Made by a program: the position numbers and the translations under genes
Notes under the pieces: model-generated
Told to the model about the DNA's origin: nothing
The model's database searches: none
Seen by the model: only the letters and a program-made list of their open reading frames with translations
Shown here: piece after piece, positions 43,629-52,942 of the stretch
How the letters are laid out: each line of letters opens with the position of its first letter
Numbering within the stretch: position 1 is the stretch's first letter
Source of the DNA: Aliihoeflea sp. 40Bstr573
Lineage (GTDB): Bacteria; Pseudomonadota; Alphaproteobacteria; Rhizobiales; Rhizobiaceae
Direction of reading: 5' to 3'
Assembly (NCBI RefSeq): GCF_024105655.1
Contig: NZ_JAAAMH010000003.1
Coordinates: 124,001-188,000 of the forward strand
Length of the DNA stretch: 64,000 bases

Positions 43629-44876
43629 CTATCGCCTCAACGCGCCGGTTATCTCGGCATCGAACGGCTCGGGCGCTGTGCGCTCGCGCATGAAATTGTC
43701 GGCACGCCCGGCGGGCACCTCGTCCGCATCGTCCTCCGCCTCCGCCTCCACCCTTGGGGCGGGCGTTGCCAATCGCATTGGCCGAACGATGGTGCGGCCG
43801 AGCAGTTCGCTGCCGGCGCCTGGCGTGCCGAACAGGGCGACGGGCTGCGTCCTGTCGATGCGCGGCGCCTCGCGGGGACCGTCGAGGAAGCCCGGTGGCA
43901 GGTCCGGGCCGAAGAAGACGAGTTCGGGCGTCGGCGCGGCACCCAGCGCCTGCTGCAGGGGCTTTTCAACGAAGAACGCGATCTTGCGCTTGCCGGCGCG
44001 TGTCACGTTGATGCCGTCGTCGGCTCGAAGCTGAGTCGGCTGGCCGTTCATGTCAGGCCCGCTGGCGACGAACTTGCCGTTCTCGTCCACGAACCCGTCC
44101 CAGACATCGACGAACTGCCCGCCCGCCGCTTCCGCGACCTTGCGGTAGATATCGTTGAAGGCGAGCATGTCGGCCGACATCGTCGAGGGCCGGAAAGGGA
44201 TCATCCCGACCCAGATCAGCGGGACGTCCTTTGCCGCCACGGCGTCTGCGACCAGCCCTGCGCGGCGCTCATACTCCTTCAGCCACGCGTCGCTGCGCGC
44301 GGCTTCGGTGCTGCCGCCGGCGGACATCGCCTGCCGGTCGTTGGAGCCCAGCATCACCACCACGACCGCGGGGTCGACCTCTTCCAGCATGGTGCCGAGC
44401 GAGCCGGGCCAGTCGTAATAGTCATCGCGCACGAGGCCGGACGAGCCGTTCGAGCGCTCGATGATCTCAACCGAGGCGTCCGCCTCGAAGGCGGCTTCGA
44501 GCCCCTCGGCCAGTCCGGCGGCAACGAAATCGCCGACGACCAGAACCTTGCGTGCATCGTCCGCCTTGGCGACCGCAGCCGCGGCGGGCGCTGCCGCCTG
44601 GGCGCGCGAAGCCGAGCTCTGGCGAGGCTGCGTCTGACCGCGAACGTCCCGCTGGCGGCGCGGCTGTGCGCGCTGCCGTTGCGGCTGGCGCTGGGGCGCC
44701 TCATAAGCCTGCGGCTGGTCGCGCTGGAAGAGGAAGCGCAGCAGCCCGCCGCCCTGCCGCTGTTCCTGCGCGACGGCCGGCGAAACGGCGAAAGGCGCGC
44801 CTTGCGGCACGCCTCCGAAAGCCAGGATCATCGCCAGACAGACAAAAGCTGCTTTGCGCAGACCTCGCGATGCCAA
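43629..44876 (-). CDS. SGNH-like DUF459 protein, probably exported
   Basis: A 415-residue protein of the DUF459 family (SGNH/GDSL hydrolase fold). An N-terminal signal peptide (FVCLAMILAFGGVPQGAPFA) and a low-complexity Arg/Gln/Pro stretch (RQPQRQRAQPRRQ) come before the fold. The block I motif reads VLVVGDFVAAGLAEG: GDF replaces the GDS that carries the usual nucleophile. Block III is LGSNDRQ as expected, but the terminal D-x-x-H place reads DDGINVT, without the His. It is therefore likely a pseudo-hydrolase or one with an altered mechanism, possibly acting in the cell envelope. It shares the strand with the MltB gene, 14 bases upstream. Confidence 0.78.
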   Translation of the reverse strand: MASRGLRKAAFVCLAMILAFGGVPQGAPFAVSPAVAQEQRQGGGLLRFLFQRDQPQAYEAPQRQPQRQRAQPRRQRDVRGQTQPRQSSASRAQAAAPAAAAVAKADDARKVLVVGDFVAAGLAEGLEAAFEADASVEIIERSNGSSGLVRDDYYDWPGSLGTMLEEVDPAVVVVMLGSNDRQAMSAGGSTEAARSDAWLKEYERRAGLVADAVAAKDVPLIWVGMIPFRPSTMSADMLAFNDIYRKVAEAAGGQFVDVWDGFVDENGKFVASGPDMNGQPTQLRADDGINVTRAGKRKIAFFVEKPLQQALGAAPTPELVFFGPDLPPGFLDGPREAPRIDRTQPVALFGTPGAGSELLGRTIVRPMRLATPAPRVEAEAEDDADEVPAGRADNFMRERTAPEPFDAEITGALRR

Positions 44877-44890
44877 ATCGTACTCCGTTC

Positions 44891-46138
44891 CTACTGCCCG
44901 CGGATGCGGGACAGAACTTCCTTCGAGGGGTGGCCGTCTGCGCTCATTCCCATGCGCGACTGGAAGGCCTTGATCGCCTCGCGCGAGGCGGGGCCGATCT
45001 TGCCGTCGATATTGCCGTCATAATAGCCGCGCGTCAAAAGATGCTGCTGAAGCTCCTGCGTCTCGTCGAACGACAGCCGGGTGAAGGGGCGGTTCCAATC
45101 GCGCGCAAGCTGCGGCTGGCCGGCGATCTGGTCGGCCAGAAGTCCGACGGCGATCGCGTAACGGTCGGCATTGTTGTAGCGCTTGAGCATGTTGAAATTG
45201 TGCAGGACGAGGAAGGCGGGGCCTTCGCGGCCGTCCGGTACTTTCAGTTCGGCGCTGTCGCCGGGGCGCGGATAGGCCTGACCGTTGGCGCGCACGACGC
45301 CGATCGACTGCCACTGCGCAAGACTCATATTGCCCGCGGGGAACTTGCGTCCCTGGGGCAGCTTGACCTCGTAACCCCAGGCATGGCCGGCGCGCCAGCC
45401 ATTCTTGGCAAGCAGGTTGGCGGCCGTGGCGAGCGCATCGGGCACCGAGTTCCAGATGTCGCGGCGGCCATTGCCGTCGAAATCGACCGCATAGGCCTTG
45501 TAGCTCGTCGGGATGAACTGCGTATGGCCCATCGCGCCGGCCCATGAGCCCGTCAGGTGGCTGACGTCGATGTCGCCGCGCTGAAGGATCTCGAGTGCTG
45601 CGATCAATTGCTGGCGGGCGAAGCGCTGGCGTCGCTCGTCGGCATAGGCGAGCGTGGAGAGCGAGCGAACGACGTTGCGCATCACCCGGTCGTTGGTGAG
45701 GATCGCGCCATAGTTCGATTCCATCGACCAGATGGCCAGGAGGATATGGCGATCGACGCCGAAGCGGCTCTCGATCTGGCCGAGCAGACGGTCGTACTGG
45801 CGCGCCATCTGGCGGCCGGTGCCGATCGAGTTCTCGTTGATCCGGTTGTCGAAATAGTCCCAGACCGGCGCGACGAACTCGGGCTGGTAGCGGGCCTTTT
45901 CAAGGACTTCTGGGTCGGGCGCGGTCACGCCCTGGAACGCGCGGTCGAATGTCGCGTTGGATATGCCGCTTTGTGCCGCCGTCGCGCGGAACTGCGCGAC
46001 CCACCTTTGGAAACCGGCATCGGCCTGCGCCGGCTGGGAGATGACAGAAAGGCCGACCGCCATGCCCGTCACGGTCAGAACAGCGCCCAGCGACCGCGCA
46101 CCGGCGACGAGCGATTCCACGAATGTCTTCAAGCTCAT
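44891..46138 (-). CDS. Lytic murein transglycosylase, MltB family, with peptidoglycan-binding domain
   Basis: A 415-residue periplasmic enzyme cutting the MurNAc-GlcNAc bond to 1,6-anhydroMurNAc. A signal peptide ends near QPAQADA; the catalytic Glu is in LLAIWSMESNYGAIL; the substrate-binding motif GSWAGAMGHTQFIPTSYKAYA and the DFDGNGRRDIWNSVPDALA segment are typical of SLT_2 proteins. A C-terminal PG_binding_1 domain is present (ETQELQQHLLTRGYYDGNID and SREAIKAFQSRMG). GGAGGAAT lies directly before the ATG. It probably acts in cell-wall turnover together with the downstream DUF459 protein. Confidence 0.93.
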   Translation of the reverse strand: MSLKTFVESLVAGARSLGAVLTVTGMAVGLSVISQPAQADAGFQRWVAQFRATAAQSGISNATFDRAFQGVTAPDPEVLEKARYQPEFVAPVWDYFDNRINENSIGTGRQMARQYDRLLGQIESRFGVDRHILLAIWSMESNYGAILTNDRVMRNVVRSLSTLAYADERRQRFARQQLIAALEILQRGDIDVSHLTGSWAGAMGHTQFIPTSYKAYAVDFDGNGRRDIWNSVPDALATAANLLAKNGWRAGHAWGYEVKLPQGRKFPAGNMSLAQWQSIGVVRANGQAYPRPGDSAELKVPDGREGPAFLVLHNFNMLKRYNNADRYAIAVGLLADQIAGQPQLARDWNRPFTRLSFDETQELQQHLLTRGYYDGNIDGKIGPASREAIKAFQSRMGMSADGHPSKEVLSRIRGQ

Positions 46139-46364
46139 GAATTCCTCCTTGATTCAGGATTTGAAGCGATTCTGCACCGATCGGGTTAGGAAAGCGTTTA
46201 CCATGCAGTCCAAAGCCGCCCCCGATTCAACCTTTCCGTGCGGCAGATCAGCCACCGTCGTTCAAGACAGATCAACATTGACATGAAAATGTCCGCGACG
46301 GAACGTACGCGGCCGCGCCGATCACAAAGTCGCGATCATCGATAAACTCAGAATGGACCGTTAG

Positions 46365-47234
46365 ATGAAGAAAGTCAGAAAGGCCGTTTTCCCCGTCGCC
46401 GGGCTTGGAACGCGTTTCCTGCCCGCCACGAAGACGGTGCCCAAGGAAATGCTGACCGTCGTCGACCGTCCGGTGATCCAGTATGTCGTCGATGAAGCAC
46501 GCGAGGCGGGAATCGAGCACTTCATCTTCGTTACCGGACGCAACAAGGGCAATATCGAGGACTATTTCGACCTCCAGTTCGAGCTCAACGACACGCTGGA
46601 GCGGCGCGGCAAGACGGCGCAGCTCGAGCTCCTGCGCTCCATGCAGCCGGCCGCCGGCACGACCAGCTTCACCCGCCAGCAGGAACCGCTCGGCCTTGGC
46701 CATGCGGTGTGGTGCGCGCGCGATCTCGTCGGCGACGAGCCCTTTGCGCTGCTCTTGCCCGACATGATCATGCGGTCCGACAAGAGCTGCATGCGCGGCA
46801 TGGTCGAGCTTTACGGGGAAACCGGCTCCAATGTCATCGCGGTCGCCGAATGCGATCCGGCCGAGACGCACAAATACGGCATCGTCGGTGCGGGCGCGGC
46901 GCACGGCGACGGCTTCGAGATCACCGGAATGGTCGAGAAGCCCAAGCCCGCCGATGCGCCGTCGAACCTTTACATCAACGGTCGCTACATCCTGCAGCCG
47001 GAGATTTTCGACCTTCTCGCCACGCAGGAGCAGGGCGCCGGCAACGAGATCCAGCTGACCGACGCGATGCTGCGCCTCGGCGACAGCCAGAAGCTCTACG
47101 GCTACCAGTATCAAGGCGAGACCTATGATTGCGGTTCGCCCGAAGGCTTCATCGAAGCCAACCTCGCCTTCGCGCTCGGCCGCGACGATCTGCGTGGGCA
47201 GATCGAGGCGATCGTCAAGCGGCTCGCCGGCTAG
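46365..47234 (+). CDS. galU: UTP-glucose-1-phosphate uridylyltransferase
   Basis: A 289-residue nucleotidyltransferase making UDP-glucose for LPS, exopolysaccharide and osmolytes. The nucleotide-binding start is [18 protein letters not shown], with [22 protein letters not shown] next; [21 protein letters not shown] and the [17 protein letters not shown] end are standard. No frameshift or truncation. It is isolated between a long divergent gap (226 bases, in which I see no operator) and a hairpin followed by an oxidoreductase. Confidence 0.95.
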   Translation: MKKVRKAVFPVAGLGTRFLPATKTVPKEMLTVVDRPVIQYVVDEAREAGIEHFIFVTGRNKGNIEDYFDLQFELNDTLERRGKTAQLELLRSMQPAAGTTSFTRQQEPLGLGHAVWCARDLVGDEPFALLLPDMIMRSDKSCMRGMVELYGETGSNVIAVAECDPAETHKYGIVGAGAAHGDGFEITGMVEKPKPADAPSNLYINGRYILQPEIFDLLATQEQGAGNEIQLTDAMLRLGDSQKLYGYQYQGETYDCGSPEGFIEANLAFALGRDDLRGQIEAIVKRLAG

Positions 47235-47250
47235 GAACCAAGGCCGCTTC

Positions 47251-47280
47251 GCCCCGTTGAAGAGCGCAATTCAACGGGGC
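47251..47280. terminator. Hairpin between galU and the FAD oxidoreductase gene
   Basis: Perfect 11-bp stem GCCCCGTTGAA / TTCAACGGGGC (47251-47261 and 47270-47280) with an 8-base loop. Only ACCTTCC follows and the next ATG is 8 bases on, so the stem covers the probable ribosome-binding site. It may be a weak terminator or a translational regulator. Confidence 0.5.
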
Positions 47281-47287
47281 ACCTTCC

Positions 47288-48496
47288 ATGCGCAAGCTTG
47301 ATCTTCGGACCGGCAAGCCGGTCTGGCACGCATATCGCGCGCCTTCTGTCCCTGTCGCCGCGCTCACCCGCGACATCACGACCGAGATACTCGTCGTCGG
47401 CATGGGCATTTCCGGAGCGATGATGGCCGAGGCGTTGACCGGCGCCGGCCACGAAGTCGTCCTGATCGACCGCCGCGGCCCGCTCCTGGGCTCGACGCCC
47501 GCGACCACGGCGCTCGTCCAGTACGAGATCGACACGCCGCTCTACCGGCTGAAGCTCATGATCGGCCGCGCCGATGCCGAACGTGCCTGGCGTCGCTCGC
47601 GCCTTGCCGTGATGAACTTGAAGTCGCATGTCGAGGCGCTGGGCATTGCCTGCGACCTATCTGCGAAACCGACGCTCTACCTCGCCGGCAACGAGCTTGC
47701 CGGCCGCGCGCTCGAAGCCGAAGCCGAGGCGCGCCGCGATGCGGGCATCCTGTCCAGGTACATGACCGCCAAGCCGCTGAAGGAGGAGTTCGGCCTCGAA
47801 CGCGACGGCGCGATCCTCTCCCATGACAATCTGGCGCTCGATCCGCGCAAACTGACCGCCGGCCTCCTCAACCTCGCCCGGTCGCGCGGCGCACGACTTT
47901 ACGCAAATGTAGAGGCGACCACGTTCGTCCATGGCAAGGACGGCGTCTCGGTCGAGACGGCCTCCGGCCCTGTCATCACCGCCGGCCATGTCGTCCTTTG
48001 CACGGGCTACGAGCTCGTGTCCTTCGTGCCAGCCGACAACCACCAGGTCATCTCCACCTGGGCGCTCGCCACGAAGCCGCAAAAGCAGAACCTGTGGCCG
48101 CAGGAAGCGTTTATCTGGGAAGCCTCGGACCCCTATCTGTACATGCGCGCGACAAAGGACGGCCGCGTGATCTGCGGCGGGGAGGACGAGGAGTTCCAGG
48201 ACGAGGAGCGCCGCGATGCGCTTCTGCCCGAAAGGATCGCTGCGATCCGCGCCAAGCTGAAGAAGCTGTTGCCTGGGCTCGACACGGAGCCGCAGTTCGC
48301 CTGGGCCGGTGCCTTCGGCTCCACCTCGACCGGCTTGCCGATCATCGGCGCCGTGCCGCGCAAACCGCGCATTCATGCCATCATGGGATATGGCGGCAAC
48401 GGCATCACGTTTTCGCGGATCGCGAGCGAGATCATCTCCGCGGCCATCGCCGGGCGCTCGGACAGCGATGCCGACCTCTTCGCATTCAAGACGTGA
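47288..48496 (+). CDS. FAD-dependent oxidoreductase (DAO family)
   Basis: A 402-residue flavoprotein of the D-amino-acid oxidase/GlpO superfamily. The FAD-binding motif is ILVVGMGISGAMMAEALTGA with the Asp-Arg-Arg at the end of the second strand; the C-terminal half includes WAGAFGSTSTGLPIIGAVPR and MGYGGNGITFSRIASEII. It probably oxidises an amine or amino acid with oxygen or a quinone, but no substrate can be assigned. It stands alone and convergent with the Aat-like gene, ten bases from its stop. Confidence 0.85.
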   Translation: MRKLDLRTGKPVWHAYRAPSVPVAALTRDITTEILVVGMGISGAMMAEALTGAGHEVVLIDRRGPLLGSTPATTALVQYEIDTPLYRLKLMIGRADAERAWRRSRLAVMNLKSHVEALGIACDLSAKPTLYLAGNELAGRALEAEAEARRDAGILSRYMTAKPLKEEFGLERDGAILSHDNLALDPRKLTAGLLNLARSRGARLYANVEATTFVHGKDGVSVETASGPVITAGHVVLCTGYELVSFVPADNHQVISTWALATKPQKQNLWPQEAFIWEASDPYLYMRATKDGRVICGGEDEEFQDEERRDALLPERIAAIRAKLKKLLPGLDTEPQFAWAGAFGSTSTGLPIIGAVPRKPRIHAIMGYGGNGITFSRIASEIISAAIAGRSDSDADLFAFKT

Positions 48497-48505
48497 GCCG
48501 CGTCT

Positions 48506-49324
48506 TCAGCGGTGCTCAACGCGCCATTCGGCCGTCTGGGCGGGCGTGAACAGTGCGCGCCATGCATCCGGGCTCGCTGCGGAAGGGCGATCGAGCAGCG
48601 CTCCATAGGCGTCCCGGTCCATCTCCACGCCGCCAAGATCGCGCACCCATCCGGAGATCACCTGATGGTCGACCGCGATGAAGCCACGGTGCGACAGGTG
48701 ATGGTAGAGGCTGACGATCGCGAGCTTGGACGCGTCATCCACAGTGTGGAACATCGACAGCGCGCTGAAGACGGGATCGACGTCGACACCGAAGACGCCG
48801 CCGACTAGATTGCCGCCTGAGTCCCACACTTCCACGGAATGCGCGTGGCCTGCCGCGTGAAGCCGGTTGTAGAGTGCCTGCGCGCGCGGGGTGAGCCACG
48901 TCAGGTGCGGGCGGCCGGGCCGCGGCGCTGCGCACGCTTCGAGCACGCGCTGGAAGGCACGGTCGATCGTCACGACCATGTCGGTATTGCGCAAGGTGCG
49001 CCGGAACCGCTTCGGCAGATGGACCTCGTCAAGCATCATCACGCCACGGCGTGGCGGCGACCACCACTTCATGGGACCGATATGGGCATGGGGATAAAAG
49101 CCGCGCCGCGCAGCTTCCACCACCGCAGCGGGGGCCGGGTTCCAGGCAATGCCGGCGAAGCCGGGCGGCCTTGAGCGGATGTCAGCCGCCTCGGGCATCT
49201 TCGCGCCCGACGCGAGCGCGCTCCCCATTGCCAGCGTCAGGTGGGGCAGGTCGCGGATGCGGGCCGGCTTCAGCCAGTATCCCGCGCCCATGACGATCTG
49301 CCGCGCACCGCCCACAACGCCCAT
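48506..49324 (-). CDS. Leucyl/phenylalanyl-tRNA-protein transferase-like protein (Aat family, divergent)
   Basis: A 272-residue protein, about 40 residues longer than typical Aat. Aat hallmarks are present: FYPHAHIGPMKWWSPPRRGV, LPKRFRRTLRN, VEVWDSGGNLVGGVFGV, DDASKLAIVSLYHHL and VDHQV. In the E. coli enzyme the segment before ASK reads GESMFS; here the Glu is missing and the sequence reads SALSMFH. The Asp of the D-x-Q motif (VDHQ) is retained. It may still transfer an amino acid to protein N-termini, or have a related activity. It is convergent with the FAD oxidoreductase gene and divergent from the QmcA gene. Confidence 0.75.
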   Translation of the reverse strand: MGVVGGARQIVMGAGYWLKPARIRDLPHLTLAMGSALASGAKMPEAADIRSRPPGFAGIAWNPAPAAVVEAARRGFYPHAHIGPMKWWSPPRRGVMMLDEVHLPKRFRRTLRNTDMVVTIDRAFQRVLEACAAPRPGRPHLTWLTPRAQALYNRLHAAGHAHSVEVWDSGGNLVGGVFGVDVDPVFSALSMFHTVDDASKLAIVSLYHHLSHRGFIAVDHQVISGWVRDLGGVEMDRDAYGALLDRPSAASPDAWRALFTPAQTAEWRVEHR

Positions 49325-49452
49325 TGTCCACCACCAAGCGATTGCCTCGACCCGGACCTAGCACGTATGCGTAAAGTCATTCTTGCCGTTGCCCGTTGAG
49401 ATCGGCGGCGATTCCCTTAAGTTCAGTTGCAGGCTGACCCAAGGGAGACACC

Positions 49453-50442
49453 ATGTTCTTGTCCGGTTTCGAGATCGCGATCCTCGTTTTCGCCGTTCTC
49501 GTCCTTCTGGTCATATTCGCCGGCGTCAAGACGGTGCCGCAGGGCCACAATTATACGGTCGAGCGCTTCGGTCGCTACACGCGCACGCTTTCTCCCGGCC
49601 TCAACCTCATCGTGCCATTCGTCGAGCGCATCGGCGCGCGCATGAACATGATGGAGCAGGTGCTCGACGTTCCCACGCAGGAGGTCATCACCCGCGACAA
49701 TGCCATCGTGGCGGTCGACGGCGTCGCGTTCTATCAGGTGCTGAACGCACCGCAGGCCGCCTATCAGGTCTCGGGCCTGCAGAACGCGATCCTGAACCTC
49801 ACCATGACCAACATCCGCTCGGTGATGGGCTCGATGGATCTCGATGAGCTCCTGTCCAACCGCGACCAGATCAACGACCGCCTGCTCCACATCGTCGACA
49901 ATGCGACGAGCCCATGGGGCATCAAGATGACGCGTGTCGAGATCAAGGACATCAACCCGCCGGCGAACCTGGTCGAATCCATGGCCCGCCAGATGATGGC
50001 GGAACGCAACAAGCGCGCGCAGATCCTCGAGGCCGAAGGCTTGAAGCAGGCGCAGGTTCTGGAAGCCGAAGGCCGCCGCGAAGCCGCATTCCGCGACGCC
50101 GAAGCGCGCGAGCGTGCGGCCGAGGCGGAGGCGCGTGCCACGCAGGTCGTCTCCGAGGCGATCGCTGCGGGCGACATGAACGCCGTGAACTATTTCGTCG
50201 CCCAGAAGTATACCGAGGCGATGGCGAAGATCGGCTCTGCGCCGAACTCGAAGGTGGTGCTGATGCCGCTCGAAGCTTCAGCGGTCATCGGTTCGCTCGG
50301 CGGCATCGGCCAGATCGCCAAGGAGGTGTTCGGCGAGGATGGCAAGCAACAGCCGGGCCGACGTTCCTCGCGGCTTCCAAACGTCCCGGCGCACAGCGTC
50401 GCCACCACGGGCACCGCCACCGACACCCAGGGCGAGCGATGA
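49453..50442 (+). CDS. SPFH/Band 7 (stomatin-like) membrane protein
   Basis: A 329-residue stomatin/QmcA-type protein. One N-terminal membrane helix ([19 protein letters not shown]) precedes an SPFH domain ([35 protein letters not shown], and [20 protein letters not shown]), then a coiled-coil rich in Ala/Glu/Arg (residues about 195-240). It should oligomerise in membrane microdomains and act in membrane-protein quality control. GGGAGA precedes the ATG. It overlaps the NfeD-like gene by four bases; the two families almost always pair. Confidence 0.92.
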   Translation: MFLSGFEIAILVFAVLVLLVIFAGVKTVPQGHNYTVERFGRYTRTLSPGLNLIVPFVERIGARMNMMEQVLDVPTQEVITRDNAIVAVDGVAFYQVLNAPQAAYQVSGLQNAILNLTMTNIRSVMGSMDLDELLSNRDQINDRLLHIVDNATSPWGIKMTRVEIKDINPPANLVESMARQMMAERNKRAQILEAEGLKQAQVLEAEGRREAAFRDAEARERAAEAEARATQVVSEAIAAGDMNAVNYFVAQKYTEAMAKIGSAPNSKVVLMPLEASAVIGSLGGIGQIAKEVFGEDGKQQPGRRSSRLPNVPAHSVATTGTATDTQGER

Positions 50443-50894
50443 GCGAATTCCTTGCCAGCCTCGGGGCATGGAACTGGATCGTTGTCGGCGCGGTTCTACT
50501 CGGGCTCGAAATCCTCGCGCCGGGCGTCTACCTTCTTTGGATCGGCGTGGCCGCGCTCCTGACCGGCGCGCTGTCCTTTCAGATCGGCGAGGCCCCCTGG
50601 TGGGGTTGGCCCGCTCAGCTCGCCGTTTTCCTGGTGCTGAGCCTCGCCAGTGTCCTGGCCGGCCGATACGCTTTCGGGTCCGACAAGGGCGAAAGCGACC
50701 AGCCGCTCCTCAACCAGCGCGAGCGGCAACTGATCGGGCAGATTTCGACGCTCGAAGAACCCCTGCGCGACGGCCATGGACGCATACGCCTTGGCGACAC
50801 GCTCTGGCTGATCACCGGCCCCGACCTTCCCGCCGGCACGCGGGTGCGCGTGGTCGGCGCGGAGGGCACGACGCTGAAGGTGGAGCCGGTGTAG
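50439..50894 (+). CDS. NfeD family protein
   Basis: A 151-residue partner of the SPFH protein. Two or three membrane helices ([21 protein letters not shown] and [19 protein letters not shown]) precede a soluble OB-fold-like C-terminal domain ([48 protein letters not shown]), as in short NfeD proteins. The serine-protease domain of long NfeD proteins is missing, which is normal for the short class. ATGA overlap with the upstream gene indicates translational coupling. Confidence 0.92.
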   Translation: MSEFLASLGAWNWIVVGAVLLGLEILAPGVYLLWIGVAALLTGALSFQIGEAPWWGWPAQLAVFLVLSLASVLAGRYAFGSDKGESDQPLLNQRERQLIGQISTLEEPLRDGHGRIRLGDTLWLITGPDLPAGTRVRVVGAEGTTLKVEPV

Positions 50895-50946
50895 CGGCAG
50901 GGTCGCGAGGGGTTGGTCGTAGGGACAATCCACGAAAAATCCGCCG

Positions 50947-52800
50947 TCAGGCGGTCCGGTCCAGTGCTTCGAGTTCGTGGATCAGACCTTCGATTACCGA
51001 CAGGCCCTTTTTCCAGAAATCCGGGTCGGTCGCATCGAGCCCGAAGGGGGCGAGGAGTTCGGCGTGGTGCTTCGTGCCGCCGGCCTTCAGGAGGGCGAAG
51101 TACTTTTCCTGGAAGCCGGGCTCAGCCGACTGGTAGACGCCGTAGAGCGAGTTCACCAGGCAGTCGCCGAACGCGTAGGCGTAGACGTAGAAGGGCGAGT
51201 GGATGAAGTGGGGGACGTAGGCCCAGAAGGTCTCGTAGCCCTCGCGGATGCGGATCGCGGGACCAAGGCTTTCTGCCTGCACCTCAAGCCAGAACTGGCC
51301 GAGCTGGTCGGGCGTCAATTCGCCGTTCCTGCGCTCCGTGTGCACCTTGCGCTCGAACTCGTAGAAAGCGATCTGGCGCACCACGGTGTTGATCATGTCC
51401 TCCACCTTTTGCGCCAGCATCGCCTTGCGCTCGGCCTTGTCGGTGGTGCGGTCGAGAAGAGAGCGGAAGGTCAGCATCTCGCCGAAAACGGAGGCCGTTT
51501 CCGCAAGCGTCAGCGGGGTCGATGCCATCAACGCGCCCTGATCGGCGGCAAGCACCTGGTGGACGCCGTGGCCGAGCTCATGCGCGAGCGTCATCACGTC
51601 GCGCGGCTTGCCCATGTAGTTCATCATCACATAGGGGTGCACCGACGGCACGGTCGGGTGCGCGAAGGCGCCGGGCGACTTGCCGGGGCGCACGGCGGCG
51701 TCGATCCAGTTGCGATCGAAAAAGCGGCCGGCGATCTCGGCCATCTGCGGGTCGAATCCCTCATAGGCGGAGAGGATCGTCCGGCGGGCGTCCTCCCACG
51801 AGATGACCGCCTTCGGCGTCTCGGGCAGGGGGGCGTTGCGGTCCCAGTGGTTCATCTGCTCCATGCCGAGCCACTTCGCCTTCATCGCGTAGTAGCGGTG
51901 CGACAGGCGCGGATAGGCTTCGCGGACGGCCAAGGCGAGCGCGTCGACGACCTCGCGCTCGACGCGGTTGGCCAGATGGCGCGAATCCGCGATGTCCTTG
52001 AAGCCGCGCCAGCGGTCGGAGATTTCCTTGTCCTTGGCGAGCGTGTTGGTGATCAGCGTGAAGGTGCGCAGATTGTCCTTGAACACCTTGGCCAGCGCAT
52101 GGGCCGCTTCCTCGCGGATAGCCGGGTCCGCGTCCTGCAGCTTGTTCAAGGTCGGCTCGAGCGGCAGCGTCTCGCCGCCGACCTCGAAACGCAGTGACGT
52201 CATGGTTTCGTCGAACAGCCGGTTCCAGGCGCCGCGGCCGGTGACGGATTTTTCGTGGAAGAGCTGCTCGATGCGGTCCTCGAGCTGGTAGGGCTTGTCG
52301 AGCCTGAGATCGACGACCCAGGGGCGGTATCGGCCGAAGGACGCGTCGGCTTCGAGCGCGGCGTCGATCAGCGCGTCGTCGAGGCGGTTCATCTCCAGCG
52401 TGAAGAAGAGGAGGTGCGAGGAGGCGTCGGTGAGCTTTTCCTGGACATCGCCGTAAAGCTTGGCGCGCTTCGGATCGGACGTGTCGCCGGTATAGAGGAG
52501 CGCGGCATAGGAGGCGACCTTGCCGATCAGCTCTTCCAGCGCCTCGTACTCGGCCATCGCGCGGCCAAGGCCGCCGGCCGCGCCCTTCTCGGCCTCATCC
52601 TTGAGCTTGCCCTTCCAGTTCGCCTCGAACGTTTCGGCATCGGTGCGGGCGCGGGCGATGTCAGCCTTGAGCTCGGGCGCATCCATGGACGGGTAGAGAT
52701 CTGCGAGGTTCCACTCGGGCAGGTTGCCGAATTCGGTCTCGGCGCGGGCGGCGGAGGCCGGGGCGCAGACGGGCGCGAGCGGCGATGGCGAAGATTTCAT
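50947..52800 (-). CDS. M3 family oligoendopeptidase (PepF-like)
   Basis: A 617-residue cytoplasmic zinc peptidase. The metal motif HELGH is in MTLAHELGHGVHQVL, with the third ligand Glu in LAETASVFGEM and the M3 features HPYVMMNYMGKPRD and FYEFERKVHTER. It probably cuts oligopeptides of about 6-18 residues. The N-terminus begins MKSSPSPLAPV, and a low-complexity Ala-rich start may be disordered; no signal peptide is obvious. It diverges from the response regulator with a 142-base gap. Confidence 0.94.
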   Translation of the reverse strand: MKSSPSPLAPVCAPASAARAETEFGNLPEWNLADLYPSMDAPELKADIARARTDAETFEANWKGKLKDEAEKGAAGGLGRAMAEYEALEELIGKVASYAALLYTGDTSDPKRAKLYGDVQEKLTDASSHLLFFTLEMNRLDDALIDAALEADASFGRYRPWVVDLRLDKPYQLEDRIEQLFHEKSVTGRGAWNRLFDETMTSLRFEVGGETLPLEPTLNKLQDADPAIREEAAHALAKVFKDNLRTFTLITNTLAKDKEISDRWRGFKDIADSRHLANRVEREVVDALALAVREAYPRLSHRYYAMKAKWLGMEQMNHWDRNAPLPETPKAVISWEDARRTILSAYEGFDPQMAEIAGRFFDRNWIDAAVRPGKSPGAFAHPTVPSVHPYVMMNYMGKPRDVMTLAHELGHGVHQVLAADQGALMASTPLTLAETASVFGEMLTFRSLLDRTTDKAERKAMLAQKVEDMINTVVRQIAFYEFERKVHTERRNGELTPDQLGQFWLEVQAESLGPAIRIREGYETFWAYVPHFIHSPFYVYAYAFGDCLVNSLYGVYQSAEPGFQEKYFALLKAGGTKHHAELLAPFGLDATDPDFWKKGLSVIEGLIHELEALDRTA

Positions 52801-52942
52801 TGAATTTCCTCGTGGAGCGAGCCGGTTTAGGCGCTGCCGGTAAGGGTTCGTTCACCGGTCTTCTTGAGCGCCTGTTCATGGAGTTGTGCCAGTGTGGAGC
52901 AACTAAACCGGGATAGGCAACGCAAAAAATCGCGCGGGCGGC

